From contig OZ010800.1 of NCBI GenBank assembly GCA_963932465.1, positions 33,172,852 to 33,236,851 on the forward strand: a stretch of DNA of 64,000 nt. Reading direction: 5' to 3'. The first letter of the stretch is position 1; each line of letters begins with the position of its first letter. This stretch comes from Maratus speciosus. Lineage: Eukaryota; Arthropoda; Arachnida; Araneae; Salticidae. The translations under genes were made by a program, and so were the position numbers. The notes below the pieces were generated by a model. The model was not told the DNA's origin, ran no database searches, and saw only the letters and a program-made list of their open reading frames with translations. Positions 35,125-47,955 of the stretch are shown here, piece by piece.

Positions 35125-35796
35125 TAGCTGACCCACCCGGCATTGTCCAGGCCCATCATAATAACTTTAAATAAAACTTAAGTTTGTATGATTTTATATC
35201 CTTTGAAATTCTTTTAAATGAACCTAGTTCCGGAAGTCCCATTGCCTTCCACAGCCTCTCGTGTGTTCCCAACAAATCTCTTACCGAACGAACCTGTGAT
35301 CTGGTTCGACCCGCTACCTAAAGCAGTATGTACCGGAAGTGCTCCGCACGTGCCGCAGATAATCAAAAACCAAGTCGAGTGAGCCAAACTTCGTTGTAAT
35401 CAAGCCATAAAACCCGAAAAATGAATGCATCATTAATGTTCGAAAATGTTGGTAACTGAAGTCTAAGATAAACTTTCATAATACAGAAAGTAGCTGAATT
35501 GTAATCTAACTTAAATGAACCAATTCCCGTTGAAATCGGGCCCCTAGAACCCGAGGAAAGAATACACACCTAAGCGGTGGAAGGTTGCCCCCCCCCTTCT
35601 GTAAATTTCACGGACTACTTTTATAATTAACGCAATATTATTTAATAAACGGATAAAATCCCGGGCGGCAAACAACGTAGCTACGGTACTGCACCTAACG
35701 AAAATTTTCATATGAATTCGACATTCGTTTTATTCGACGTTAGCATAAATTAGAGGCCCCGATGTAATTATGAGCGCGCTAGAGGGCGAAGCCAGC
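35125..35796. mobile_element. Two Helitron 3' ends facing outwards
   Basis: At 35125 'ctagctgacccacccggcat' is, on the minus strand, a Helitron 3' end with a GC hairpin and CTAG before T. Its next 150 bp resemble those of the complete Helitron at 47956. At about 35775-35796 'gagggcgaagccagctag' followed by T is a plus-strand Helitron-like 3' end with a small hairpin. The two 5' ends are not visible, so this looks like two truncated copies joined. Confidence 0.55.
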
Positions 35797-35799
35797 TAG

Positions 35800-36600
35800 T
35801 TTAATAAAATGTTATCATTATTACGCTTATATGTTAAAGCCTCGATAACTCGACATTCTCATAAATAAGTGTATTTAGTTAATATTATTATTTATACATT
35901 TGCTCTAAAAACTGGACAACTTGAAAATTCATTAATCTGTTTTATTATATATCGAATACAAGTTATACGGTTAAACCTTGATGAATCCTCAAGCTTATAA
36001 ATCTATGTTTTTATTTAAACAATTATCGTTGGTCATTGTGGTTAAAACCTTGATAACTCTATATCCTCATAAAGCAGTGCTTCTATGCACTAGAATATAA
36101 TTAATTTTCTTTACATCCACAATAAAATCAAAATAACTAGTTATCCCCAAACGATCTCTCTAAACTCAAAAATCACTTCGCCATCTCTTTAAATTTATAT
36201 TTCAATCAGTTTGATATAAATTCTGTATGATTGCCAAAAAACCTCGAAAAGTCGTCATCCTTAATCATCTGTGATTCTATTAAGTCGAATGTCATTAATG
36301 AATTATATATATCCAATCTTGATAACTTGAGAATTCTCAAAAATTCGTCTTTTTACGCATCGAATTTATTTAATTTATATATTAAAAGATCAGTGATTCG
36401 CCAGCCTTATAAACCGTTGTTTTTGTTGAAAGAAGAAATATTCATTTGTTACTGATATGTGGGCACTATAATATCGATAGCTCATCAATTTCATAAATCA
36501 GTGCTTTTACTCAATCATCATTAATATTTTATACATTTGCATTAAAACCTCAATAACTCGTCAGCTACTAAAAGTGTGTTTGTATTTAACTGTAGAATAA
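35800..36600. repeat. Degenerate tandem repeat, 'cctcgataactcg' family
   Basis: Variants of 'aaaacctcgataactcg' followed by 'tcctcataaatcagtgc' recur near 35830, 35965, 36045, 36235, 36325, 36455 and 36545. Spacing is uneven, about 80-130 bp. AT-rich and noncoding. Confidence 0.6.
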
Positions 36601-37813
36601 GTTTTCAGCGAGATCGGATTTAACGACAACCCAGTTGTTAGCGAGGAAAATTGAATAAAACGTATACCAATAAAAGAAAGTTTCGCTCTGTCTGTGTGTA
36701 TGTGAGTGTCTGAGTGTCTGTGTGTCTGCGTTTGATGACCAGCAAAATCTACCGCACGTAGAAGTCTGAACATTTAGGTGAGAACAGTCCAAGACACATC
36801 CTGATGCATCTGACAATCAGATTTTTCTTATTTTAAGGGTCGGGGGCCCTGTGCCTCTTTAAGTTTTTATGCTCTAAATTGTTAATAACTTAACCCCTTT
36901 ATATCCGATCTTCTTCGTTCTTGGGGCCAATTCTCCATTTAGTTATTCCCTCATTTCTACATTCCAGTTAAGACCCTGGCAGCCAGGGACCCGGTAAAAC
37001 ACGCCTTGAAGTTTTTGCGCCCTAAATTGTTAATAAATTGCTTCCTTTTAATCCGATCTTCATTTTTGGTATCCTTTTTTCATTTAGTTATTCTCCCATT
37101 TCTACATCCCAGTTAAGACCCTTGATCCATTCTCACCCCTAGGATCCCGTAGGTCCCTTGAATTTTTTGTGCGTCATTCATTTTTCACCTTCTAATTTTC
37201 TCACCTTCCCAGTGTATAATTTTAAAACTGAGTATTGGACTCTTCTTCCAGGACCAACACCCTCATATTTTATTTGGGCCCTAGGACAATCATTTAAGCA
37301 TTTACCCAATTTTTGGTGCATTTCTTTAAATTATTATTCTAAGGAATAATTCATAACTCTAAGGTTAATTTTGAACAATTGAAGATCTAAGACCTTTTAA
37401 CATATTTTCATGTTAGGGCCCTGCTCTTAACTATCGATTGGCTTCTTTTGGGCCCTTTATTGTAGCTAGTGATTGGCGATTCTGGAAAATTTGAGAATCG
37501 ATTAAAATCGACATCGTATAAAACAGAATCGATCACAATAAGAATAGATTCCCAAATTCTAGAATCGATACTTGAATCGATATTTCGATGTTCACAGATA
37601 AGCTCAAGAAAAAAAAAAAAAAAAGAACAATTCCAAAATGTAGCGAATCAGCAGGACCGTAACGACTACCTCTCACTCCTCACTCCCATTTATGGGTGTC
37701 CTAGACAATGTCAGGGGCCCAGAAGTAAGCTACCTTTCAGTCGAATAATAAAGTTTTTAACTTTTAAAATTATTATATTTAAGATGTAATTTTAATAATA
37801 ATTTATATTAATA
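36601..37813. other. Spacer with TG-rich and GATT/ATCGA simple tracts
   Basis: A TG/CTG-rich tract spans 36675-36730. A paired region at 36880-37150 repeats 'gctctaaattgttaataa' with 'atccgatcttc' about 140 bp apart. An 'aatcgat'-rich stretch lies at 37490-37590. No gene recognised. Confidence 0.5.
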
Positions 37814-39047
37814 CTAGGGGGCTCTGCCCCCTGCAAGCTATGCTCGCCAACCCCCATTCAGGCACCGCAGAATCTAAAAACACGCTAATCTGATGGGTTT
37901 TAAAAATATTAGAGAAGATTGAATTATACTGAAAAAAGCTGTGCAGATCTCCCTGTAAACAGGTTTCCATTCAATTCCCTTTGATTGCAAAAATTTAAGG
38001 GCGATTCAGTTGCTGTTAAGACATCCAACGGTTATTTTTGTTTTTGATTAAAGAGGATCAGTTAAACATTTGAAAAGAAGCTAAAATAAAATAAATTATG
38101 TATACAGAGTCTTTGTCTCCAGGTATTTTAAAACAATCTCTATAACAATAGCCAAAGTCATGTGACTATTATCAACAATTCAGGGCGGATCACTTCGCTT
38201 TTTATACTCTATGTGCCATTTTGGTACTTTAATGTTAGCCAGGCACAGGTGATAAGTCGCCAAATATTATTATATGTCGCAAATATATTTTTCAATTTAA
38301 ATTGTTTTGCCATATTTTTTGGCCATTTTAAATATGACGTAATTTCCTCCATTTACAAATTTTAACGCATAATAATGATTTTTTTATTTTAAGATTTTGT
38401 TTCTCTTTTAAAATTCAAGTGTAAATATGGTTCTTATGACGTAATTTTCGTGCTTTTAACATGTAATCATTTAATTCTAATTTTAAAGTTTTTTTTTCTG
38501 TTTCTAATAGTCACGTGTAAATAAATTTTTAATTTGAAGTAACCATTATAGTTTGCACTGTTTATACAATTGGCAACAGTTAAAATTAATAACATTTTCT
38601 AAAATTTGTAAAAAATCTCTCTCGAAATGCTGAAAATTTGAATTTAAAATAGAAATGAAACCTCAAAAAATGAGTCAAATAAGAAAAATAAATGCAATCC
38701 GCACACCGGAAACTTATAATGTATAAAATGATCTAAAAATGATTAAATTCTCATGTATAGTTTTTGCTCCAATAAAACTTTTTAATGCAACGATTTTGTC
38801 CAAATTTATCATTAAATATCTCTTAAAATAATTCTTCGATTGGAAAACTGTCTGCATCAGCGTATTTATCAAACATTTCACTATAATACCACTGATTTCC
38901 ATATTTTTGTATGCAACAGTTTTTTTTAATGCTAACGATGAAAGGACATGCTTAAGCATTCAAATTGGATGCCGATCTACCCGGAATATCTACGCAGATT
39001 TTCATTGGTCCATTTCCAAATCAAAACTTTTTTTTTATATATATAGA
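37814..39047 (-). mobile_element. Non-autonomous Helitron, complete
   Basis: On the minus strand it starts 'tctatatatataaaaaaaaa' at 39047 and ends with the hairpin 'gggggcagagccccc' and CTAG (37817-37814), followed by T. These are standard Helitron termini. It is 1,234 bp and encodes no Rep or helicase. The 81-codon minus-strand frame at 38714-38959 resembles nothing known. The base before the 5' end is not the expected A. Confidence 0.7.
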
Positions 39048-39097
39048 AGGATTTAAAAAAAGAAATAAAAGTAAATCAACATTTATTATCAAATAAA

Positions 39098-39187
39098 CAA
39101 CAATAGCCGTGTTACCATATCAATCACAATAATGCCATTTTGGCGTCAATTAGGTACCCCGGTGCGTAGATAACATCTGTGCTTAAT
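39098..39187. mobile_element. Fragment of the 10.3-kb hAT-like MITE
   Basis: 'gtgttaccatatcaatcaca' then 'ttttggcgtcaattaggtac' and the end 'taacatctgtgc' match the right half of the elements at 10297 and 10613. The left half is missing. Confidence 0.7.
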
Positions 39188-40493
39188 TTTTTTTCATTTC
39201 GTTTTGTTTTTAAGAAAAGAAAGAAGTGAAAGCCATCAATTTTTAATGAAAGTTCTGTATTTTAAATAAAATGAATGAAATGATTATATTTTAAATGAAA
39301 TGAATAAAATATGAAGCAATGCGACGGAAAAATGTTTGGCGAATTATTACCTGCGTCTCGTTAACATAAAAATACCATCAGAATTGATTTCTCTATCAGA
39401 ATCTTTCGATTTGGCGAAAGATTGTTCAAGTTAAATGAATTATGAATAAAAGTAGCATGATACATTTCTTAGCATACATTTAAGGTAACCTTTTCTGAAA
39501 TAGGAAAAAAAAAATATCTGTTTGATTAAAATTTGAGTTGCCATCATTAGAAAAATGTATATAAAATTAGAAAAAAATTAATATTTCGAAAACTAATTCG
39601 AATTTTAAAATTCTAATACCAGTTTTGAAATCTGCGGATCAATATTGATTTTTGATGTTAATTTCATCGCAAAGTATTCCATATCTTAGGAGAAATCGCC
39701 GTGAAACATAATCAGTTGTTTAATCAGTCGATTCATACTTCCGTTTCATACTTCCGTTTGATAAATTCGTTTCATTAGGATTTTATATATATAGGGTAGA
39801 TATTTAAATTTATTTTTTAAGAAAGATCTCGGCAGAATAAAAAAAAGGAAGAAATAATTTTTTTTTCATCCGGAAAAGATGTACTTTCTACTCTTATTTC
39901 CTTCAACCAAACAGATGGGGAGTTACTTCCTATAAACGTTATTCTTCTTTAAAATGTGCAGATGAGCGAAATTTTGAAGGCTCTAAATTTATTTAAAAAG
40001 TTACATGGTTTTTTCAGTCTTTTAAAGCCTTCCCCTATAAGAGGGGGGGAAGTGCAATTATTGCAAATCTTCTTTTAAAATAGCTGTGATGATATAATTA
40101 GCCAATCATCACATACCACATACTAATTATCCCCCCAATGAATAAGCAAAATTATCTTTTTAATAATATATTTAACTAAAATTTCTTTCCCTTTTTAAAA
40201 TATATATCTCCTTATGTCAATTTACAGTTTATCAATATCTTTCTTTTTAATGTTTACTAAATTTTCAGCTGTTAACAACAACAAAAAAGTTCTCATCCTA
40301 GAATCATTAACGGTGAAATAACTTTTCTCTGGTTAACAAATAAATAAAAATATATCCTTTGATTATATGGGGGGTTTTTTCCAGCAGTAATCTAATAACT
40401 AAACAGTTGTTGACTCATCAGTGTCGTCATGACAGTGTTGGACGTGGGACACCATTTGCAAATATCAGGATTTTCTTTTTTTTTTCTTTTTTT

Positions 40494-40540
<47 letters not shown>

Positions 40541-41240
40541 AATAGCTTTCTCGTTCTTAAACAAGAACAGAGAAACAGGACTTTTGTGATCATTTTGTTT
40601 ATGAAAAAACAAAGAAAAAGAAATAGGATAGAGTGATAACAGGCAGATGCCTCAGTTATTTATTGAAACCACGAGAATCTGAAAGATTAATGATAATGAA
40701 AGTAGTAATTAAATTGCTTTTACTTAAATAAAAGGCTTTTTAGCAGCGAGAAAAAGATAAATACTAAATTTATTTCAGAAATATAAACAGACTTTAGATA
40801 ATAACGCAGCTTAAAAAGCATTAACAACAAAATGTATTTAGATAAATTTTATTTGATATAAATTTGATAAATTTGCTACTAACAAGTATGTGATCACTTC
40901 CTACAGTTAAAGAAATATTCTTTTACTTTTTTCATACGAGACACGAGAGCAATTAAAATTTTACAGTTTAAAAAAGAATAAGCCCGAGCCTGAAGGGTGA
41001 TATAATATCTACCTAAAACAAGACTTCGGTCATCTGAATCTTAAGTTTACAATGGTTACTTATGTTTTTTATTGCGTTGGTTTTTAGATGCCACGAATTT
41101 ACTAAAATCTAATTTATAATCATATAATGCAATGATTTTTTTTCTAAGTTTATGAGTAGTAAAGATTCAAAATCCTTCCCAGGTAAAGGTGATGGTGAAG
41201 ATCCTGGTTGCGCCACTAGAGAGAAAAAAATAAAAATAAA
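39188..41240. other. Spacer with poly-T and a possible Helitron 5' end
   Basis: A T-rich run with C interruptions spans about 40471-40539. At about 39780-39795 the text 'attttatatatatagg' read on the minus strand resembles a Helitron 5' end, without a matching 3' end. No gene recognised. Confidence 0.45.
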
Positions 41241-43985
41241 AGTGCTCAGTTAAACTGATGGCATTGAGCTCACAGGCTATTCACACTAATTGTATATTAT
41301 ACTCTTATTTCAAAGAATAATCCTCCCTCAAAAAATAAATGAAGGGGGATTAGACCCAGTTTCCCCCCTTTATACGTAACCAATGAACTTCCTAATGTAA
41401 TCAGGGAAGCTCCTTAACACAATAAACTGGTATACCAAATTTGAAGCAAATCAGGTAATTCAGCATGAAAAAAAGTTTCGCTAAATTAAGGGGGTTATTA
41501 GCTCCCCCATTTCCCACTTTATGCCTAACCAATGAACCTTCAAATGTAATCAGGAAAGCTCCTTATCAGAATGAACCTAGAAAAAAAAATAAGGTAAATT
41601 AGATAATTCTGCATGAAAACCCATTTATCTAAATTAAGAGGAGGGGACTTTCCGCCCTTTCCCCCCTTTTATACTTAACTAATGAACCTCCAAACCTAAC
41701 GAAGGAAGTGCCATATCAGAATAAACCGGTATACCAAATTTGAAGAAAATCGAATACTTCTGCATGAAAAACCCATTTATCTAAAAGAAGGAACAATCCT
41801 CCGTCTCCCTCCCCATTTATACTTGACCAATAAACCTCCAAATCTAATCAGGGCAGCTTCTTAACATAATAAACCGGTATAACAAATTTGGAGCAAATCG
41901 AATAACTCTGCATGAAAAACCCATTTATCTAAATTAAGGGTGGGGGATCTAGCCCCCTTTATACTAAACTAATGAACCTCCAAATCTAATCACGTCAGCT
42001 CCTTAACATCATAAACCGGTATACCAAATTTGGAGCAAATCGAATAATTCTGCATGAAAACTCATTTATCTAAATTAAGGGCGGAGATCTACCCCCCCCC
42101 CTTTCCACCCTTTATACTTAACTAAGAACTTCCAAATCTAATCAAGGCAGCTCTTTAGCATAATAAACCGGTATACCAAATTTGGAGCAAATCAAATATT
42201 TCTGCATGAAAAACCCATTTATCTAAATTAAGGGGCGGGGGGATTAGCTCCCCTATCCCCCTTTATTCTTAACTAATGAACCACCAAACCTAATCAATGC
42301 AGCTCCTTAACATGATAAACCGATGTAGCAAATTTGGAGCAAATCGAATAACTCTGCATGAAAAACCCATTTATCTAAATTAAGGGGTGGGGGGGACTAG
42401 CTCCCCTATCCCCCTTTATTCTTAACTAATGAACCTCTAAATCTAATCAGGGAAGCTCCTTAACATAATAAACCGATACACCGAATTTGGAACAAATCGA
42501 ATAATTCTGAATGAAAAAAACATTTATCTAAATTAAGGGGGGTAGCCCTCTTTCCCCCCTTTATACTTAACTAATGAACTTCCAAATCTAATCAGGGAAT
42601 CTCCTTAACATAATAAACCTGTATATCAGATTTAGAGCAAATCGAATAATTCTGCATGAAAAACCCATTTATCTAAATTAATGGGAGGGACTAGCCCCTT
42701 TTCCCCCTTTATCTTTAACCAATGAACCCTCAAAACTAATCAGGAAAGCACCTTTCCAGAATTAACCTAGAGAAAAAAATTGAAGCAAATCGGATGTTTC
42801 TATCAAGAGTTACCTCGTTACGTGAATACGTACGCACAGTCGTGGAAAAAAAAAGTAAACACCCCCTTACTAACTCCTCAACAAATTATCGTAGACGAAA
42901 GTTACTGGTACCGGACGATTGGAAATAAAGTCTACTTTTAAATGGTATGCATAAAATTTTCTTAGGGGGCCATATACATATTAAAACGAATCCAAACTTC
43001 ATTTTTTTCAATAGCAGTACCCAAATTTAACGAGATATTTCAAATCTTCGGTTCAAAATATGCCTAGAAACCAAATTTCAAGTCATTCGAATGATAAGTT
43101 TTTGAATTATAGACATTCAAAATTTAGTACTTCTAATGTTAAATTACATTTTCATATTTTTATTTATATCTCCTGAAATTATGCTCCTAATGAGCTAATT
43201 TTTTGTGTAGCAATAATACTAATATACCCAAACATAAATACGTTGAATTTGCAATTTTTATAATTTTATGATATGAATTATGAATTATGAAATTAATATT
43301 CGAAAAAATTATGAATTGCAACCTACGATTTTTTTTGATGGATTTAGATTTATTAAGTCCTGCTTTATGGAAATCCAAAATTTCACATTTTTCTTCCAAG
43401 TAGTTTTCAAATTATGCTTAAAAAACGGTAAAATGATGGTTTAAGGGGCCGTCTATGATAGAAGTGTGTAAATTTTTGAAATTTATTCTGCTATCCTGTA
43501 ATCAAACAGGTTTCATTGGCGCTTAAACGTGCCTTGATCAAGAAGGCGACTCTGTCGGTTAACAATCGAGTTCGGAACTTCAATTTGGATACAGCCCTTA
43601 AAATACGCTCGTTTTAAAATAATTAATTTCTCGGAAACTTATGGCACAAATTGCATAAAAATTTATTTATAGGCTAATTGAAAGGTGTAGAGTTCATTTA
43701 TGCTGTCAGAATCGTGTACTGCTATTGAAAAAAAAAACAAAGTTATGGTTCGTTTTAATATGTAGATGGCCCCTTAAACAAATTTTATATATTCATTTAA
43801 AAGTAGACTTTATTTCCAATCGTTCGGTACCAGTAACTTTCTTCTACGATAATTTGTTGAGAAGTTAGTAGGGGTGTTTACTTTTTTTTCCACGACTGTA
43901 CATACTTACATACATACAGAACGGCGGGCACATCAGCTCTCTGACTTTGATAGCCTGTGAGCTAAAAAGTTGAATTATGAGGGTG
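41241..43985 (-). repeat. ~133-bp tandem array, inverted copy of the 27.5-kb core
   Basis: About eleven units run from 41290 to 42800, each with 'ataaaccggtataccaaatt', 'ctgcatgaaaaacccattta' and 'ctaatgaacctccaaatcta'. The left boundary 'ttgagctcacaggctat' and the right boundary 'gatagcctgtgagct' match the borders of the core inside the foldback element at 27508-28165, in reverse orientation and with many more units. The outer foldback arms are absent here. A mariner-type element is nested at 42837-43898. Confidence 0.8.
42837..43898. mobile_element. Mariner/Tc1-type non-autonomous element, long TIRs
   Basis: Ends are 'cagtcgtggaaaaaaaa' and its inverse, with inverse similarity continuing about 190 bp (42837-43028 and 43706-43898). 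TA follows the right end and CA precedes the left, so one TA copy has mutated. The element sits in the TACG/CATA simple tract of the tandem core. There is no transposase; the 70-codon frame at 43187-43399 is not recognisable. 1,062 bp. Confidence 0.8.
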
Positions 43986-44084
43986 ACGAGTTATTGAGGT
44001 TGACATTGTTGGTATATCACCGACCCGTATCAATGTGTCTTCTAAATTCTTTCGGAAAAATGTATGTTTTGTATAAATATCATG

Positions 44085-45745
44085 TCGGCTATTCGACCTG
44101 TCTGCTAGTTGTCTTGTCGGCTAATTGTCATGTCTGCTAATTGTCCTGTCGGCTATTTGACCTGTCTGCTAATTGTCCTGTCGGGTAATTGTTAGGTCGT
44201 CTATTTGACCTGTCGGCTAAATGTCCTGTCGGTTATTTGACCTGCCGGCTAATTGTCATGTCGGCTATTTGACCTGTCGGCTTATTGTCATGTGGACTAA
44301 ATGTCTTGTCGGCTAAATATCATGTTGTCTAATGCCTTGTCGGCTAAACGTCCTGTCGGCTATTTGACCTGTCGGCAAAATGTCCTGTCGGCTAATTGTC
44401 CATGTCGACTAATTGTCCGTTCGGCTAATTGTCCTGTCGGCTATCTGTCTTGTCGGTTAACTGTCGCTGTCGGCTAATTGTCCTGTCGGGTACGTTTCAG
44501 CTAAATGTACTTGTCGGCTAAACATCCTGTCGGCTAATTGGTGTCTGTTAAATGTCTTGTTAGCTATTTTGTTTTCGGCTAAATGACATAGACATATAGT
44601 AACATAACTGTAACTTATTGATAATCTAACCGTAACCTATCTGTAACGGAAATGGAATATAACCGTAACCTAACCATAACCTAAATGTAACCTAACCGTA
44701 ACGTAACCATAACCTACTTATAACCTAACCATAACCTAACTGTAACATAACTGTAACCTAACAGTAATCTATCTGTAAAATAAACGTAACATGACGGTAC
44801 GCTAACCGTAACCTAATTATATCCTAACCGTATCCTAACTGTGATGTAACTATAGCCTAACTGTAACCTAAATGTAACCTAACCGTAACCTAACTGTAGC
44901 ATGGCGGTTACCTAACCGTAATCTAATTGGAATCTATCCGTAACCTACTGTAACCTATCCGGAACCTAACCGTAATCTAACTGTAACCTATCCGTAATCC
45001 TATTTGTAAACAAACTGTAACGTAACTGTATCCTATCCGTAACCTAATCGTAGCAGAAACGTAATCTAAATATAATCTATCCGTAGCATAACCTTAACCT
45101 ATCTGTAACTTAAACGCAACCTAATTGTTACCTAAAAGTTACATAACTGTGACGTAACCGTAACGTAACTGTAACCTAAGTTTAACGTAACCGGAAACTA
45201 ATTATAATCTATCCGTAAACTAAAAGTATCCTAACCATAACCTAACTAGGCTAATCGTCCTCTCGACTAAATATCCTGTCGTCTAATTTTTCTTGTCGAC
45301 TAATCGTCTTGTCGGCTAATCGTCCTGTCGGCCAATCGTCCTGTCGGCTAAATGTCATGTCGGCTAATTGTCTTGTCGGCTAATCGTCCTGTCGGCTAAT
45401 TGTCCTGTCGGCCAATCGTCCTGTCGGCTAAATGTCCTGTCGGCTAATTGTCTTGTCGGCTAAATGTCCTGTCGGCTAATTCTCTTGTCGGCTAATTGTC
45501 ACGTTCGGCCAATTGCCTGTCGTCCAATTGTCTGCCTGCTAAATGTCCGTTTCGGCTAATTGTCCTGTATGCTATACGTACGTTTCGGCTACTTTTCCTG
45601 TCGGCTAAATGTACTTGTCGGCTACATGTCCTGTCTGCTAAATGTACGTGTCGACTAAATGTACTTGTCGGCTAAACGTCCTGTCGTCTAAGTGGTGTCT
45701 GCTAAATGTCTTGTCGGCTATTCGGTTTTCGGCTAATCGTCTGCG
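44085..45745 (-). repeat. Composite minisatellite, order A-B-A (inverted)
   Basis: Array A (16-bp 'tgtcggctaattgtcc' units) spans about 44090-44585. Array B (11-bp 'cctaaccgtaa' units) spans about 44600-45245. A second array A spans 45250-45740. Read on the minus strand with its flank (45746-46270), the order is flank-A-B-A, so the copy at 32331 is the same module lacking the last A. Units within each array are diverged, most similar to near neighbours in the last A block (45290-45480). Confidence 0.85.
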
Positions 45746-46280
45746 ACCGGCCAAAAACATGCACAAAAAGTTTGGTTAAATTCTATGCATAACTTCATAA
45801 ACTTTTCGAAGGTAAAATCTTGAAAATGGCACAAAATTGGCTATTACAGCGCCCCCATCCGGTGGAATTTTTCCAAATTCAGGAAGGACCTTCTTGTCAT
45901 GACCAAAAACATGCACAAAAAATTTGGTTCAATTCTGTGCATAACGTCATACGATGGTACAATATTCATAATGACACAAAAATCACACAAAATCGCTTTT
46001 AGAGCGCCCCCTACCAGCGGATTTTTTCCAAATTAAGGAAGGACCTGCTTGTCATAGCCTAGAACTTAAAAAAAAAATTGTGGTTCAATTCTATGCATAA
46101 CTTCGTACACTTTTCGATAGTGCAATATTCAAAATCGCACAAAAATCGCTATTACAAAACAACCTTCCGGCCGATTTTTTCCAAATTAAGGGAAAACCTG
46201 CTTGCTATAGCCAAAAAACTTAAAAAAAAAATTGGTTCAATTCTATGCATAACTTCAAACGCTTTTTGATGGTAGAATGG
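45746..46280. repeat. Tandem flank units, ~160 bp
   Basis: About three units share 'gcgccccc' (or a variant), 'ttttttccaaattaaggaa', 'ggaccttcttgtcat' and 'ttcaattctatgcataactt'. The same unit, inverted, borders the other composite at 32331-32410. Frames of about 60 codons here are chance. Confidence 0.75.
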
Positions 46281-46437
46281 CGACAGACACACGGACAGGC
46301 GGACAGCGAACACACGGACAGACAAACATTTTCAATAAACATGTCTTTTGGGATCTCTGACTCCTAAAACGTGTAAATCCGTCGAAAAAAATTCCGATTC
46401 AATACTTTCTTCTATTGAAGATAGAAGAAGTAAAAAT
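46281..46437. other. CGGACAG-type tract and spacer
   Basis: 'cagacacacggacaggcgga' at about 46283-46302 and variants up to 46324 form a short degenerate simple repeat. It is followed by 'gtaaatccgtcg' and A/T-rich sequence. Confidence 0.5.
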
Positions 46438-47235
46438 GGCTGGGATACAGCAGTTTGAATATCTAGGGTGGATTACAGTTTGAGACAACCTGATTTTTGT
46501 CATGCGACAGCACGCGAATTTATTAACCGAATTGGATGTGACTAAGGATGTGAACCGAATTTGTTAGCTAGCTTTATCCGCCATTTTGTTTCGAAATGGC
46601 AGCCGTTTAAAAAATTTAAAAAGAGGTGAAAAAAAAAAATAGACATTGAAAAGCATTTATTTCTTAAGTATTTGACCTCAATACAAAGATTCCGGAGCAT
46701 TTTTTTTTGTTTCAGATTTATCTTAAAAAATAGTTGAGATATTGCAGTTTGAATTTCTAGCTTGGCTGAAATTGGAAAGAATCCGATTTCTGTCTTTCGA
46801 TAGCACGCGTATTTATTAACCAATTTCGATGTGACTAAACATGTGTACAGGACATACCAATATCTTAAAAGAGTTATTTACCAACTTTATTCACCATCTT
46901 GTTTCAAATTGGCGGCCATTAAAAAAAAATGAAAAATAGGTATAGAAAAATTAGAAATTGAAAAAGATTTTTTTTTAAGTATTAACCCTGTTTTATGGAT
47001 TCCAGAGCCTTTTTTTCGTATTTATCTTTAAAAATGGCTGAAATATAGCAGTTTGAAATTCTAGGGTGTCTGACACTTTGGAGAAAACTGATTTTTGTCA
47101 TGCGACATCACTCGTGTACACCAACCGATTTCGATATGACTGAGCATGAGTAGTGGACTTGCCAAGGTCTCGAACACGTTCATTGGTTTGCTTCATTCAC
47201 CATGTTGTTTGAAAACTGCGGGCACTTCAAGGTAT
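46438..47235. repeat. Tandem repeat, ~300-bp unit (second family)
   Basis: 'cagtttgaatttctag' variants recur near 46450, 46750 and 47050. Each is followed by 'ctgatttttgtcatgcgaca', then 'accgatttcgatgtgacta' and 'ccatcttgtttcaaa'. About 2.7 units. A unit in opposite orientation lies at 47461-47625 and a partial one at 31860-32035. It is not related to the repeat at 1-2370. Confidence 0.75.
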
Positions 47236-47239
47236 CGCC

Positions 47240-47460
47240 AAATTTGGCGACAAAACATAAATTGCTCTAAATGAAACCTACTCAGATATAGCTACCTAAT
47301 TTGGCGAAATTCTCTGTCATATTCACTATATCGAAGAAAACTGGTTTTCAAACTTCTATAATCGGGTTCCATTAACTTTAGCTTCTTGCGTTTGAATAAA
47401 ATAAGCTAGACATTAAAAATAAGGAATATGAAACCTACATTTTCTTCCCAGCACAGGCCA
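47240..47460. repeat. Interspersed repeat copy (partner at 9237-9470)
   Basis: See the partner for shared blocks. Here it sits between direct and inverted copies of the 300-bp unit, so it may have inserted into that array. Confidence 0.55.
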
Positions 47461-47710
47461 GACTGCCTTTTTTAAATTTTAAATTTCTAAGTGATCGACA
47501 TTTTGAAACAAGAGGAAGCTGGCCAACGAACTCTTTCGAGACCTTAGTATGTCTTGTTAACATGCTGAGATATATACAAATCGATTCCTAAATACGGGTG
47601 CTACAGCATGACCAAAATCAGTTATACTCGTATATATATAGGAAAGATAGATAGATATAGATGGAAAGATAAATAGATAGATAGAGATATATAGAATAGA
47701 TATATGTAAA
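47461..47710 (-). repeat. Inverted copy of the 300-bp unit, then (GATA)n
   Basis: The minus strand reads 'actgattttggtcatgctgt', then 'aaggtctcgaaagagttcgt' and 'cttgtttcaaaatg', matching the units at 46438-47235. A degenerate (GATA)n tract follows at 47640-47705. Confidence 0.65.
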
Positions 47711-47955
47711 AATCAACATCTGAACATGGGGTGGTATTTTGTGTCTGGTGGTTATTAGCGGTGAAAATATACTGAAATTTTCGGGAATTTCTTTTCTGAG
47801 GATGTCCACAATAAGTATCTTAATTTTGCAATGAAAGGTACCTAAAATTAATCTGGAAAATGAAATATTATTCTGTCAAATATACAATTTTTTTTCTTAC
47901 ATTATGTTTCTTAATTTCAAGTTAGAGAATTTGGTATTTAATTATTTTAAAGCTA

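Noticed and set aside
36561..36816. Two minus-strand frames with repeated His/Thr
   Set aside because: They translate a TG-rich simple repeat; no real protein likeness.
44085..46280. CRISPR-like array
   Set aside because: Units are directly adjacent with no unique spacers, and the window is eukaryotic.
47618..47809. Tyr/Ile-rich minus-strand frame
   Set aside because: Translation of the GATA microsatellite.
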